The notes: generated from the letters alone by a model not told the origin. A DNA stretch of 64,000 nucleotides from Salinispora vitiensis (GCF_000378825.1 NZ_KB900388.1:2120501-2184500); one strand, 5' to 3'. Positions 8,787 through 18,056 are shown, counted from the first letter of the stretch. A program made the numbers and translations.

Positions 8787-9173
8787 GACGGGTGTGATGA
8801 CCGAGCCCGCGACCCGGTCGTGCAGGCCACGGCGGTCGGCATCCATGATCAGGGCAGGTATCACGAGCGCGAGCAGGCCACCGCGGAGCAGCGCGCGGAG
8901 CACTCCGATCCGACCACCGCTGGTCCAGGAGACACAGCGGGTTCGGGTGAGGTACATCCCGGGCGTCTGGGCGAAGAGACCGATGAAGAAGCCGTACTCG
9001 GCGACGAGCACGAGCACCGGGGCCCACCCGTCGTGGAACGGATCGGCGAAGGTACTGGCGACCAGTACGCAGAGCACCCAGTCGATCACTAATGCGCCGA
9101 AGCGCGGGCCCAGGCCCTGACTGGCGGAGACGCTAGAGCGGGGCGGTACGGGCTGGTCAGCCGAGGTCGTCAC
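8778..9173 (-). CDS. RDD family membrane protein
   Basis: A 131-residue protein with the RDD layout. The conserved Arg and Asp appear in the first helix (LGPRFGALVIDWVLCVLVAST), a second helix follows (PVLVLVAEYGFFIGLFAQTPGMYLTRTRCVS), and a third covers LRALLRGGLLALVIPALIMDADRRGLHDRVAGS. The latter has the typical DRRGLHDRxAG motif. The family is of unknown or varied transport function. The start is placed at the GTG at 9173 because TACCCT lies 8 nt upstream; the only longer start is a TTG three codons earlier. It converges with the DUF4191 gene. Confidence 0.88.
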   Translation of the reverse strand: MTTSADQPVPPRSSVSASQGLGPRFGALVIDWVLCVLVASTFADPFHDGWAPVLVLVAEYGFFIGLFAQTPGMYLTRTRCVSWTSGGRIGVLRALLRGGLLALVIPALIMDADRRGLHDRVAGSVITPVVR

Positions 9174-9181
9174 AGCGCTCA

Positions 9182-9187
9182 AGGGTA
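9182..9187 (-). promoter_or_regulatory. -10 element of a leaderless promoter
   Basis: On the minus strand TACCCT ends 8 nt before the GTG at 9173. Confidence 0.45.
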
Positions 9188-9254
9188 GCCAGTGCCGTCG
9201 CCGGCTACACGCCGACCTACGTCACAAAAACGGACCAAGCCTCGCAAGTTTCAC

Positions 9255-9260
9255 TACACT
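9255..9260 (+). promoter_or_regulatory. possible glnA -10 element
   Basis: TACACT in an AT-richer stretch, about 175 nt before the glnA start. No good -35 is visible. The leader would be about 170 nt long. Confidence 0.35.
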
Positions 9261-9337
9261 GGCACACTGCCCCCCTCCGGGAGCATCAGGACTTCCGCTC
9301 CACGCAGCGAAGGCTTCACGGAGCCTCCACGGGGGAC

Positions 9338-9353
9338 GTAACACGGCAGAAAC
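9338..9353 (+). promoter_or_regulatory. GlnR-like box upstream of glnA
   Basis: GTAAC-n6-GAAAC (9338-9342 and 9349-9353) matches the a-site/b-site consensus gTnAc-n6-GaAAc known for actinobacterial GlnR. A weaker partner, GTCAC-n6-GGACC, lies at 9221-9236. Both sit in the glnA upstream region, as expected for nitrogen control. Confidence 0.55.
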
Positions 9354-9434
9354 ATTGAAGACATGGCCGGGCAACCGCTCGGCCATAGCGTCGCCAGAAG
9401 CCTAGCCACTTCAGTGGACGAGCCAGGAGGACGA

Positions 9435-10859
9435 GTGTTCGCCAATCCCGAGGAACTCCTGCGTTACCTCAAGAACGAGGACGTGAAGTTCGTCGACGTA
9501 CGTTTCTGTGATCTGCCCGGCGTGATGCAGCACTTCAACCTGCCCGCTGAGTCGATTGACGACGAGCTCCTCACCGACGGCCTCGCATTCGACGGGTCGT
9601 CCATCCGCGGCTTCCAGGCGATCCACGAGTCGGACATGCTCCTGCTCCCGGACGTCGCCACCGCATTCATCGACCCGTTCCGCGCGCAGAAGACCCTCGC
9701 GCTCAACTTCTTCATCCACGACCCGTTCACCCGCGAGGCCTACTCCCGCGACCCCCGGAACGTGGCGAAGAAGGCCGAGGCGTACCTGGCGGCCAGCGGG
9801 ATCGCCGACACCGCCTACTTCGGCGCGGAGGCCGAGTTCTACATCTTCGACTCGATCCGCCACGAGACCTCGGCCCACCAGTCGTACTACTACATCGACT
9901 CGGTCGAAGGCTGGTGGAACACCGGCCGTGACGAGGAGGGTGGCAACCGCGGCTACAAGACCGCGTACAAGGGCGGCTACTTCCCGGTGCCGCCGGTTGA
10001 CCACTACGCCGACCTACGCGACAAGATCGTCCGTCGGCTGATCGACGCCGGCTACACCGTGGAGCGCTCGCACCACGAGGTCGGCACCGCCGGTCAGGCT
10101 GAGATCAACTACAAGTTCTCGACCCTGCTGCACGCCGCGGACCAGCTCCAGCTCTTCAAGTACATCGTGAAGAACGAGACCTGGGTCAACGGCAAGACCG
10201 CCACCTTCATGCCGAAGCCGCTCTTCGGGGACAACGGCTCCGGCATGCACACCCACCAGAGCCTGTGGTTGAACGGTGATCCGCTCTTCTACGACGAGAC
10301 CGGCTACGCCGGCCTCTCCGACACCGCGCGCTGGTACATCGGCGGTCTGCTGCAGCACGCGCCGTCGCTGCTGGCCTTCACCAACCCGACGGTGAACTCG
10401 TACCGCCGGTTGGTGCCGGGCTTCGAGGCGCCGGTCAACCTGGTCTACTCGCAGCGCAACCGCTCCGCCTGCACCCGCATCCCGGTCACCGGGAGCAACC
10501 CGAAGGCCAAGCGGGTCGAATTCCGCGTGCCGGACCCGTCGGCCAACGTCTACCTGGCCTTCTCGGCGATGCTGATGGCCGGCCTCGACGGCATCAAGAA
10601 CAAGACCGAGCCGCCGACCCCGATCGACAAGGACCTGTACGACCTGCCGCCGGAGGAGTGGGGCGACGTCAAGCAGGTGCCGGGCTCGCTGCCGGCGGTG
10701 CTCGACTCCCTCGAGGCCGACCACGACTACCTGCTCGACGGCGGCGTCTTCACGCCGGACCTGATCTCCACCTGGATCGACTGGAAGCGGACCAACGAGG
10801 TCGACCCGGTGCGGCTGCGCCCGACCCCGCACGAGTTCGCGATGTACTTCGACTGCTGA
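9435..10859 (+). CDS. glnA: type I glutamine synthetase GlnA
   Basis: A 474-residue glutamine synthetase I-beta, which joins ammonia to glutamate at the cost of ATP in a cytosolic dodecamer. Visible motifs are DGSSIRGFQ and EAEFYIFD, the metal-binding MHTHQSLW, and the substrate motif [11 protein letters not shown]. The adenylylation loop [10 protein letters not shown] has its Tyr at about residue 402, the residue modified by GlnE (encoded at 14.2-17.3 kb). The length equals the usual actinobacterial enzyme. The GTG at 9435 is chosen because AGGAGG lies 4 nt upstream; the in-frame ATG at 9363 adds 24 non-conserved residues. A GlnR-like box is 80-100 nt upstream. A long hairpin follows the gene. 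Confidence 0.98.
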   Translation: MFANPEELLRYLKNEDVKFVDVRFCDLPGVMQHFNLPAESIDDELLTDGLAFDGSSIRGFQAIHESDMLLLPDVATAFIDPFRAQKTLALNFFIHDPFTREAYSRDPRNVAKKAEAYLAASGIADTAYFGAEAEFYIFDSIRHETSAHQSYYYIDSVEGWWNTGRDEEGGNRGYKTAYKGGYFPVPPVDHYADLRDKIVRRLIDAGYTVERSHHEVGTAGQAEINYKFSTLLHAADQLQLFKYIVKNETWVNGKTATFMPKPLFGDNGSGMHTHQSLWLNGDPLFYDETGYAGLSDTARWYIGGLLQHAPSLLAFTNPTVNSYRRLVPGFEAPVNLVYSQRNRSACTRIPVTGSNPKAKRVEFRVPDPSANVYLAFSAMLMAGLDGIKNKTEPPTPIDKDLYDLPPEEWGDVKQVPGSLPAVLDSLEADHDYLLDGGVFTPDLISTWIDWKRTNEVDPVRLRPTPHEFAMYFDC

Positions 10860-10871
10860 ACCCCTGCAGCG

Positions 10872-10917
10872 ACCGGCCGGGTTGCCGCCACAACGTTGTG
10901 GCGGCAGCCCGGCCGGT
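10872..10917. terminator. bidirectional terminator between glnA and mannosyltransferase
   Basis: A long hairpin 12 nt after the glnA stop. ACCGGCCGGG and GCCGCCACAA pair with TTGTGGCGGC and CCCGGCCGGT across a mismatched TT/AG, with a CG loop. It also ends 6 nt before the stop of the opposing gene. Confidence 0.8.
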
Positions 10918-10923
10918 TTCGGT

Positions 10924-12423
10924 TCAGTCCGACGGGAACGGGGCCCGGCCGGCCCGGGACCGCCACAGCCGTGGCACCCCCCACCTGGCGGCCGCCACCA
11001 CCAACCCGGTCATCACCAGCGCCCCCGGCGCCTTCACCAGCCGGGCCAGGTTGGTGCCGTCCGGCAAGGTGAGAAAGGCCGCCGCCGCGCAGGGCAACAC
11101 GAACCAGGTCGTCCGCGTCGCGGCCGCCGCGAGCAGGACCAACGGCCAGGTCGCATACCAGGGGTGGAAAACGGGGGCGAGCACCACCGTGGCGACCAGC
11201 GCCAGGCCGGCACCGAGCAGGGCCACCCGAGGCCGGGCCGCCTCCAGCCGGACCACCCGTTGCCGGACGTCACCCAGCGCGCGCAGGGCCGACCAGGCCC
11301 GCCACCACAGCGCCGCCAGGACCAGCGCCAACAACGCCAACGCCAACGCCCGGAGCACCGGCACCGCCACGGGATGCCCGCCAAAGAGCTCACCGGCATA
11401 GTCCAGGACCATGCCGACCGCCGTGGGAGGTGACGTCCACTGCTCCAGGTCGCCGCTGTGGCGTAACCCGTCCACCCAGCCCAGGCCCAGGCCGGAGAAG
11501 ACCGAGACACCCCCCAGGGCGATCAGGGTGCCCGCTGCCAGCCAGCCGCCATCGCGCAACAGCGACCGCACGGTGAACCGACCGAGCACCGCGGCGAGCG
11601 CCGCGAACGGCAGCACCACCACCGCAGTCGCCTTAACCCCCACCGCCAGCCCGAGCAGCGCCCCCGCCAGCAGCAGCGGCCACGGTCGGCCCGGGAACCG
11701 CACCACCACCAGCAGGCCGAGCAGCAACAGCCCGAGCATCACCGCGTCGTTGTGCGCGCCCGCCACCAGATGCACCCCCACCAACGGGCAGGCCAGCGCC
11801 AGCCAGACCGCCCGCCGGGTCGGCACCCCCGCTGCCCGCGCCAACCCAGGCAGACACACCGCGACGAGCAGCACCCCGGCCACCGCGATCAGCCGCAAGA
11901 CCACCACCGCGCCGACCAACCCACCACCGAGTGCCACCGCCAGCGCGGCGAGCAGCACAAAACCCGGCCCGTACGGCGCGGGCGTGTCCCGCCAGATCGG
12001 CGAGACCGCATCCACCCAGGGGCAACCCGCCACCGCCACCCCGACCGCGTACGGGTCGACGCCCTGCCCGTACGCCCAGCCCTGACAGGCGTACGAGTAG
12101 ACGTCCCGGCTGCCCAGCGGCGGCGCGACGAGCAGCGGCACCGACCACAGCCCGGCGGTGCGGTACGCCCACCCGGTTGACGGCGCACCGTGCCGTAGCG
12201 CCCACCACGCGCCCGTCAGCAGGCCCGTGCCGACCAGCCAGAGCAGGACGGTCAGCGGGCCGTCGGCGGCCTGCCACACCCGCTCGTCCGTCGCGTCGGG
12301 CAGCGCTCCCCCGACGTGTCCGGCGACGGCCAGCAGCACCGCGCCGACGAGACCGAGGTAGCGGAGCGCTCCCGCGTGGACCGAGCGCCCGGACCCGCGC
12401 GGAGGTACGCCAGCTCCGGTCAC
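10924..12423 (-). CDS. MptB-like alpha-1,6-mannosyltransferase (GT-C, membrane)
   Basis: About 499 residues with a dozen hydrophobic helices and the loop signature SRDVYSYACQGWAYGQGVDPYAVG. It resembles the DVYSYAxQG...NPY motif of polyprenol-phosphomannose-dependent mannosyltransferases of the MptA/MptB (GT87-like) group. Such enzymes build the alpha-1,6-mannan core of lipomannan/lipoglycan on the outer face of the membrane. HDA-type motifs (AGAHNDAVMLGLLLLGL, KATAVVVLPFA) also fit. The start is uncertain: GTG at 12423 begins just before the first helix, while an ATG at 12495 is also in frame. The gene opposes glnA and is divergent from the next membrane protein. Confidence 0.82.
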   Translation of the reverse strand: MTGAGVPPRGSGRSVHAGALRYLGLVGAVLLAVAGHVGGALPDATDERVWQAADGPLTVLLWLVGTGLLTGAWWALRHGAPSTGWAYRTAGLWSVPLLVAPPLGSRDVYSYACQGWAYGQGVDPYAVGVAVAGCPWVDAVSPIWRDTPAPYGPGFVLLAALAVALGGGLVGAVVVLRLIAVAGVLLVAVCLPGLARAAGVPTRRAVWLALACPLVGVHLVAGAHNDAVMLGLLLLGLLVVVRFPGRPWPLLLAGALLGLAVGVKATAVVVLPFAALAAVLGRFTVRSLLRDGGWLAAGTLIALGGVSVFSGLGLGWVDGLRHSGDLEQWTSPPTAVGMVLDYAGELFGGHPVAVPVLRALALALLALVLAALWWRAWSALRALGDVRQRVVRLEAARPRVALLGAGLALVATVVLAPVFHPWYATWPLVLLAAAATRTTWFVLPCAAAAFLTLPDGTNLARLVKAPGALVMTGLVVAAARWGVPRLWRSRAGRAPFPSD

Positions 12424-12531
12424 CGGGGCATTCCGGCGGTGGGTAGGGTCGTCGCGCCGGTCGGGCCGACGAGGTGGATGGGCACGGTAGAACATGCTGC
12501 CAGTACGGTGGGCGCGGATACGGAGGTAGGC

Positions 12532-14148
12532 ATGCGGGGCACACGGACGGTGGTGGCGACGGCCGCCACGTTGGCCGTGCTGCTCGGCGGGACGTACCTG
12601 CTGCTGCCGCCGATGGGCTCGGACCTCGCCGCCCAGGTGGCCCGGGCCGACTTCTTCGCCGCCCACGGCGCCACCCCGGTCGACTTGCGGTGGTACGGCG
12701 GGGTCAACCAGTTCGGCTACAGCCTGCTTTCCCAGCCGGTGATGGCGCTGCTCGGCGTCCGGGTGACGGGGGTACTCGCCCTGGTGGCGTCGACCGTCGC
12801 CTTCGCTGCCCTGCTGTGCCGCGTCGACGTACCCCGGCCGTTGACCGGTGCCCTGGTGGGGTTGGTCACCTTCGCCGGCAATCTGGTCGCCGGCCGGGTC
12901 ACGTACGGGCTCGGGGTGGCCTTTGGCCTCGCTGCCCTCCTCGCTCTCACGCTGCCGGCCGGGCGACGACGACTCGTGCTGGCCGCCGCCGGGGCGCTGC
13001 TGGCCGCCGCGACCAGCCCGGTGGCCGGGCTCTTCGTCGGGCTGGCCGGTGCCGCGCTGCTGCTCGGTCGCCGCTACGTTGACGGCCTCACCCTGGGGCT
13101 GGCGGCGGCGCTGCCGCTCGGGTTCATCGCCCTGCTCTTCGGCGACGGCGGCTGGATGAACATCAGCCGCACCGACACCGTACGGGCGGTGGGGAGCAGC
13201 CTGCTGGTGGCGGCGCTGGTGGCGTACCGGCCGGTGCGGATCGGCGCACTGCTCGCCGCGGCCGGGGTACTCGCGGCGGCGCTGCTGCACACCCCGGTCG
13301 GCCTGAACGCGACCCGCCTGTCGGCGATGTTCGCGCTCCCCCTGTTGGCCGCCGCCGCGACCGTCGGCACCGGCCGCTGGTTGCCGCGGCACACCGGCGA
13401 GCGACCTCACCCCCGTTGGCCGGCCCGGCTCGTGCCCGCCGGCGGCACCGGGCGGCGGGTCGGCAGCGGACTCACCCTCGCCGTCCTGCTCGCCGCCGTG
13501 TTCTGGTGGCAGCCACCGGTCGTCCCGGCGGACCTGCGCAGCGCCACCGACGCAGCCGCTCGGCCCGCCTACTTCGCTCCCCTGCGCGACTTCCTCGCCA
13601 CCCAACAACTCACCGGGCGGGTGGAGATCCCTCCGACAAGTAACTATCGGGAGTCGGCGGCGCTGGGCGAGGTTCCGCTGGCGCGGGGCTGGCTACGCCA
13701 GGCGGACATCGACCGCAATCCGCTCTTCTTCACCACGGTGCCGGGTGCCACCGGGACCGGGGTTCCGCTGACCGCCCAGACCTACCACGGCTGGCTGCAG
13801 ACGAACGCGGTGCAGTTCGTGGCCGTACCCGACACACCACTGTCCTGGGTCGGCCGGGCCGAGGCGGAGCTGGTCCGCGACGGCCTGCCCTACCTGCGCG
13901 AGGTGTGGTCCGACCCGCACTGGCGGGTCTGGGCCGTGGCCGAGCCGACCCCCCTGGTCGGTGCCCCCGGCACGATCCTGGCCGCCGACGGCGCGACCGT
14001 GACGTTCCAGACCGACGGGCCCGCCACGGTCCCGGTGCGGGTCCGACACAGCCCCTGGTTGACCGCCGCCGGCGGCACCGTCACGGCAGCCGGCGAGTGG
14101 ACCGCGGTCACCGTCCCGCGGGCTGGGGTCTGGACCCTCGGCAGCTGA
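12532..14148 (+). CDS. polytopic membrane protein with extracytoplasmic C-terminal domain
   Basis: A 538-residue protein. The first hydrophobic segment (VVATAATLAVLLGGTYLLLPP) is followed by the acidic loop MGSDLAAQVARADFF, then about nine more helices to residue 345. A soluble, largely beta domain of about 190 residues completes it. The architecture is like GT-C glycosyltransferases or O-antigen-type membrane enzymes, and it is divergent from an MptB-like gene, suggesting a role in envelope glycan assembly. I do not recognise a specific family. ATG at 12532 has GGAGGT 4 nt upstream, and a TACGGT element lies at 12504-12509. It converges on glnE. Confidence 0.8.
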   Translation: MRGTRTVVATAATLAVLLGGTYLLLPPMGSDLAAQVARADFFAAHGATPVDLRWYGGVNQFGYSLLSQPVMALLGVRVTGVLALVASTVAFAALLCRVDVPRPLTGALVGLVTFAGNLVAGRVTYGLGVAFGLAALLALTLPAGRRRLVLAAAGALLAAATSPVAGLFVGLAGAALLLGRRYVDGLTLGLAAALPLGFIALLFGDGGWMNISRTDTVRAVGSSLLVAALVAYRPVRIGALLAAAGVLAAALLHTPVGLNATRLSAMFALPLLAAAATVGTGRWLPRHTGERPHPRWPARLVPAGGTGRRVGSGLTLAVLLAAVFWWQPPVVPADLRSATDAAARPAYFAPLRDFLATQQLTGRVEIPPTSNYRESAALGEVPLARGWLRQADIDRNPLFFTTVPGATGTGVPLTAQTYHGWLQTNAVQFVAVPDTPLSWVGRAEAELVRDGLPYLREVWSDPHWRVWAVAEPTPLVGAPGTILAADGATVTFQTDGPATVPVRVRHSPWLTAAGGTVTAAGEWTAVTVPRAGVWTLGS

Positions 14149-14175
14149 CGACAGCCCCTGCTCGCCGACCCGCTC

Positions 14176-14227
14176 GGCCCCGGCGCCGAGGCCGCCCGGT
14201 CGGCTGCGCCCCGGCGCTGCCGGGGCC
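14176..14227. terminator. convergent terminator hairpin before glnE end
   Basis: GGCCCCGGC (14176-14184) pairs with GCCGGGGCC (14219-14227). It lies between the ends of two converging genes. Confidence 0.5.
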
Positions 14228-14231
14228 GTCC

Positions 14232-17200
14232 TCAGAGCTCGAAGACGCGTTGCATGGCGGCGCGGGAGCGGCGACCGGTACGCAGATAGTCGTCGAGGAA
14301 CTCACCCGGGTCGTCACGGCCTAGGAGCCGAACCACCCCCGCCAGGTCCGCCCCGTGCCGGGGCAGCTGATCAGCAGCCCGGCCGCGTACCAGCATCAGG
14401 GCGTTGCGGACCTGCGCGGTGAGGGTCCAGCCGGCCGCCATCGCCGCGGCGTCGTCCGGGTCCACCAGGCCCGCGTCCCGGGCCGCCGCGAGGGCGTTGA
14501 GGGTACGCGTGCCCCGCAGCTGCGGCAGCTGCCCGGCGTGCCGGAGCTGAAGCAGCTGCACCGCCCACTCGACATCGGCCAGCCCGCCCCGGCCCAGCTT
14601 GGTGTGGGTAGCCGGGTCGGCCCCCCGGGGCATCCGCTCGGTCTCCACCCGTGCCTTGATCCGCCGGATCTCGATCACCTGCTCCCAGGTCAGGCCCGCC
14701 GCCGGATAACGTAGCGGCTCGACCATCGCCAGGAACTCGGCGCCCAACTCCTCGTCACCGCAGACGAACCGGGCCCGCAGCAGCGCCTGCGCCTCCCACA
14801 CCCGCGACCAGCGGGCGTAGTACTGCTGGTACGCGGCGAGGCTGCGGACCAGCGGCCCCTGCCGCCCCTCGGGGCGTAGGTCGGCGTCAACGCCGAGCGC
14901 CGGGTCGGGCGCGGGCATCCCGAGCAGTCGACGTAGCTCCTCGGCGACCGCTCGCGCGGCAGCGCTCGCCGTGCTCTCCGCCATCCCGGCCGGCGGATCG
15001 TGGACGAAGAGCACGTCGGCATCGGAGAGATAGTTGGACTCGTATCCGCCGAGCCGACCCATGCCGATCACGGCGAAGCGCAGACCGGGCATCAGCGGCT
15101 GGGACGCCCGGGCCGCGGCCAAGGCGGCGGCCAGGGTGGCGTCGGTGACATCCGCCAGTGCGGTGCCGACCGCGCCCACGTCGGTCAGGGCCGGAGCGGC
15201 CCGACCCGCCACACCGGGCGGCGACGGTGCCAGCGAACCGGCCCGGCTCAGCACGTCGGCACAGGCGAGGCGGAGTAACTCCCGACGGCGCAGCGCGCGG
15301 ACCGCCCGAATCGCCTCCACCGGGTCGCCGGCGTGCCGCGCCGCCGCCGCCGCGAAGCCCTCGCAGAGCACCGCCCGGGGCCGCGCGGCCAGTTCACTCT
15401 CCTGCGCGAGCAGACGCAGCGCCTCCGGCTCGCGGGCGAGCAGGTCGGTCACGTACCGGGAGGAGGAGAGGACGCGCGCCAGCCGGCGGGCCACCGGCCC
15501 CTCATCGCGCAGCAGCCGCAGATACCAGGGGGTGCTGCCGAGCTTCTCGGAGACCTTCCGGTAGCTGAGCAGCCCGCGGTCCGGCTCAGGAGCGTCGGCG
15601 AACTCGCTGAGCAACACCGGCAGCAGGGTGCGCTGGATGGCCGCGGTGCGGCTTACCCCGCCGGTGAGGGTCTGCAGGTGGCGCAGCGCCCCGGCCGGAT
15701 CCTCGAAGCCAAGGATCTCCAGCCGGTTGCGGGCCGCCGCCGGGGTGAGTCGCAGTCCGTCGGCGGGCACCCGGGCGACCGACTCCAGCAGCGGCCGGTA
15801 GAACAGCTTGGCGTGCAGCCGGCGGACCTCGGCGGCGTGGGTGACCCGCTCGATTCGAAACGCCTCGACGGCGCTGCGTCCCGGTGCCGCCGAGTAGCCG
15901 AGCGCCCCCGCCAACCAGCGCAACGCGTCCTGGTCGGTGGGGACGGTGTGGGTCCGGCGCAGCCCCTGCAACTGCAGCCGGTGCTCGACGGCGCGCAGGA
16001 AGTGGTAGCCGCGCAGCAGCGCCTCCCCGTCCACCCGTCCGACGTAACCGCCGCTGACCAACGCCCGCAGGGCGGGAATGGTGCCCGGCACCCGCAGCGC
16101 CTCGTCGCCACGGCCATGCACCAGTTGCAGCAGCTGCACCGCGAACTCGATGTCGCGCAGCCCACCCGGGCCGCGCTTGATCTCGCGCTCCTGCTCCGCC
16201 GGCGGGATGTGATCGATGATTCTGCGCCGCATGGCCCGGACATCCTCGACCGCCTCCGGGCGCTCCGCGGCCCGCCAGAGCAGCGGCGCGAGCTGCGCGA
16301 TCCACTCCTGGCCCAGCGCCAGGTCACCGGCGGCCGGCCGCGCCTTGAGCAACGCCTGGAATTCCCAGGTCCGGGCCCACCGCCGGTAGTAGGCGAGATG
16401 GCTGGCGAGGGTACGCACCAGCGGGCCCCGATTCCCCTCGGGGCGCAGCGCGGCGTCTACCGGCCAGGCGACCAGGCCACAGACGTGAATCAGGCGGGTG
16501 GCGATCGCGGTCGCCGCGGGAAGGTCGTCGTCCTCGGCCGCGACGAAGATCACGTCAACGTCGGAGACATAGTTCAACTCGCCGCCGCCGCACTTGCCCA
16601 TCGCCACCACGGCCAGCCGGGGCCGCGGCGTACCCTCCGGCAGCTCACCCTGCGCGAGGTCGTAGGCGGCGGCGAGAGTTGCGTCGGCCAGCGCGGAGAG
16701 CGCGGCCATCGTCTGCTCCATACCCCGGTTGCCGGTCAGATCGGCCGCAGCGATCCGGAGCAACGCCAGCCGGTACGCCGACCGCAGCTGGGCGATCGAA
16801 CCGTCCGCGCCGGTCAGCTGGAGCCGACCATCGGCGGTGGGCGCCAACCCGTCCGCGGTGCTCCGGAGGTCAGCCCACTGGCCCGGGTTGGCGACCAGGT
16901 GGTCGCCGAGCGCCGAGGAGGCGCCGAGGACGGCGACGAGGCGCCGCCGCAGCCCCGGGTCGTCGTACAGGTCGGCGAGGAGCCTGGATGCGGCTCCGAT
17001 CCCCACCGGGTCGGCGCCATTGGCCGTCTCGCCGGCTCCCGCGGCCCGGTGTTCGGCCTCGACCAGCCGGTGCAGCTGGCGCAACGCCAAATCCGGATCG
17101 GCGGCCCGGGACAGCGCGGCGAGTAGCTCCGCCGCCCGCTGGTCCACGGGTTCCTGCCTCTCCGGCTGCCAGAGCGCCAGGCCCGCCGGGCCGAGCAGGT

Positions 17201-17279
17201 CGCCCGCGCGGACGCTGTTTTCGCTGGTGCCGAAGCCGTAGCGGGCGAGTCGTCCCGCGGCCCGGGTCGGCCGTTTCAT
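14232..17279 (-). CDS. glnE: bifunctional glutamine synthetase adenylyltransferase/deadenylase GlnE
   Basis: A 1015-residue enzyme that adds AMP to, or removes it from, the regulatory Tyr of GlnA. Two nucleotidyltransferase domains are intact. The N-terminal adenylyl-removing domain has GKCGGGELNYVSDVDVIFV at about residues 225-245; the C-terminal adenylyltransferase domain has GMGRLGGYESNYLSDADVLFV at about 735-760. Both carry the G-S-D-x-D type metal-binding acids. Helical bundle domains follow each. The length is typical of actinobacteria. The ATG overlaps the stop of the upstream amidotransferase-like gene by 4 bp (ATGA), so the two are coupled. The regulated partner, glnA, is about 3.4 kb away on the other strand. 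Confidence 0.97.
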   Translation of the reverse strand: MKRPTRAAGRLARYGFGTSENSVRAGDLLGPAGLALWQPERQEPVDQRAAELLAALSRAADPDLALRQLHRLVEAEHRAAGAGETANGADPVGIGAASRLLADLYDDPGLRRRLVAVLGASSALGDHLVANPGQWADLRSTADGLAPTADGRLQLTGADGSIAQLRSAYRLALLRIAAADLTGNRGMEQTMAALSALADATLAAAYDLAQGELPEGTPRPRLAVVAMGKCGGGELNYVSDVDVIFVAAEDDDLPAATAIATRLIHVCGLVAWPVDAALRPEGNRGPLVRTLASHLAYYRRWARTWEFQALLKARPAAGDLALGQEWIAQLAPLLWRAAERPEAVEDVRAMRRRIIDHIPPAEQEREIKRGPGGLRDIEFAVQLLQLVHGRGDEALRVPGTIPALRALVSGGYVGRVDGEALLRGYHFLRAVEHRLQLQGLRRTHTVPTDQDALRWLAGALGYSAAPGRSAVEAFRIERVTHAAEVRRLHAKLFYRPLLESVARVPADGLRLTPAAARNRLEILGFEDPAGALRHLQTLTGGVSRTAAIQRTLLPVLLSEFADAPEPDRGLLSYRKVSEKLGSTPWYLRLLRDEGPVARRLARVLSSSRYVTDLLAREPEALRLLAQESELAARPRAVLCEGFAAAAARHAGDPVEAIRAVRALRRRELLRLACADVLSRAGSLAPSPPGVAGRAAPALTDVGAVGTALADVTDATLAAALAAARASQPLMPGLRFAVIGMGRLGGYESNYLSDADVLFVHDPPAGMAESTASAAARAVAEELRRLLGMPAPDPALGVDADLRPEGRQGPLVRSLAAYQQYYARWSRVWEAQALLRARFVCGDEELGAEFLAMVEPLRYPAAGLTWEQVIEIRRIKARVETERMPRGADPATHTKLGRGGLADVEWAVQLLQLRHAGQLPQLRGTRTLNALAAARDAGLVDPDDAAAMAAGWTLTAQVRNALMLVRGRAADQLPRHGADLAGVVRLLGRDDPGEFLDDYLRTGRRSRAAMQRVFEL

Positions 17280-18043
17280 TCGTGCCCGAGCAGCGGCAGG
17301 CTACGGCGGGCCCCCTCGTCCAGCTCGCCACGGGCCAGGGCGGCGAACCGCGCCGCGAAGGGCTGCCAAACCTCCTCGACATCAACCATCACCGCGGCGC
17401 AGGCGGCGACGACCAGCTCCGGGTCGTAGTCCAGCTCGGCCAGCAGGTCCGAACCCGCCGCCCAGTCGGCGATCATCGCGGTGTCGCACTCGATGTGGAA
17501 CTGCAGGCCCCAAGCGCGGTCGCCGAGGCGGAAGGCCTGATGCGGGTAGCGGGTGGAGGCGGCCAGCAGGGTCGCCCCGACCGGCAGCTCGATGATCTCG
17601 TCGGCGTGCCACTGGAACACATCCGGGATCAGCGGCACGTACTTGAAGAGCGGGTCCGTCTCGGCGGCATCCCGGCGGCCCACCACCGCGGGACCAACCT
17701 CCGGCCCGGACCGGCTGCGCTCGACCGTTCCGGCGTGCGCGGTCGCGAGCAGCTGCGCGCCGAGGCCGATCGCCAGGGTCGGCACCCGGTGCCGGACCGC
17801 CTTGCGCGACAACGCCTCCACCTGCGGAAGCCAGGACACCGACGGCTCACCATCGGGCCGTGGGTACGCCTGCTGCCCGCCGCCGAGGACGACCAGCGCC
17901 GCGTATCCATCCAGGTCGGCCGGGAGTTCGTCGCCGACGTACGGCCGGGCGAGGTGCAGCCGCAGCCCGGCTTCGGTCAGCCACTCCCCGAGCCGACGCG
18001 CGTCTTCGGTCGGGTCATTTTCGATCACCAACGCGGTTGCCAC
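17276..18043 (-). CDS. class I glutamine amidotransferase-like protein lacking the nucleophile Cys
   Basis: A 255-residue GATase1-fold protein. The expected nucleophile elbow reads PTLAIGLGAQLLA, with Gly93 (codon GGC at 17767-17765) where the family has Cys in GxCxGxQ. The downstream catalytic His and Glu appear to be kept in LQFHIECDTAMIADW, and the GGGQQAYP and WHADEIIELP motifs are present. Glutamine hydrolysis by the normal mechanism should therefore be impossible, which suggests a binding or regulatory role. Its stop overlaps the glnE start (ATGA). I start it at the GTG at 18043 because TAGCCT lies 7 nt upstream; a longer ATG at 18067 would swallow that element. Function unknown; a link to nitrogen control is inferred from the operon. 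Confidence 0.85.
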   Translation of the reverse strand: MATALVIENDPTEDARRLGEWLTEAGLRLHLARPYVGDELPADLDGYAALVVLGGGQQAYPRPDGEPSVSWLPQVEALSRKAVRHRVPTLAIGLGAQLLATAHAGTVERSRSGPEVGPAVVGRRDAAETDPLFKYVPLIPDVFQWHADEIIELPVGATLLAASTRYPHQAFRLGDRAWGLQFHIECDTAMIADWAAGSDLLAELDYDPELVVAACAAVMVDVEEVWQPFAARFAALARGELDEGARRSLPLLGHE

Positions 18044-18050
18044 GCCGTCG

Positions 18051-18056
18051 AGGCTA
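18051..18056 (-). promoter_or_regulatory. -10 element for the glnE operon (leaderless)
   Basis: TAGCCT on the minus strand, 7 nt before the GTG at 18043. It lies only 26 bp from the oppositely oriented TAGGCT at 18083, so the two promoters face away from each other. Confidence 0.55.

Noticed and set aside
9181..9434. Riboswitch in the glnA leader
   Set aside because: The long leader is suggestive, but I find no known glutamine-type fold; the GlnR-like box explains the conserved-looking part better.
12424..13608. Long N-terminal extension of the MptB-like gene
   Set aside because: It runs across the divergent membrane-protein gene and adds Gln/Gly/Arg-rich sequence unlike the enzyme family.
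15333..17126. Open reading frame of 597 codons on the plus strand
   Set aside because: It lies wholly opposite glnE, whose protein is complete and conserved, and its translation is Arg/Gln/Pro-rich with no domain. Long antisense frames are expected at this GC content.
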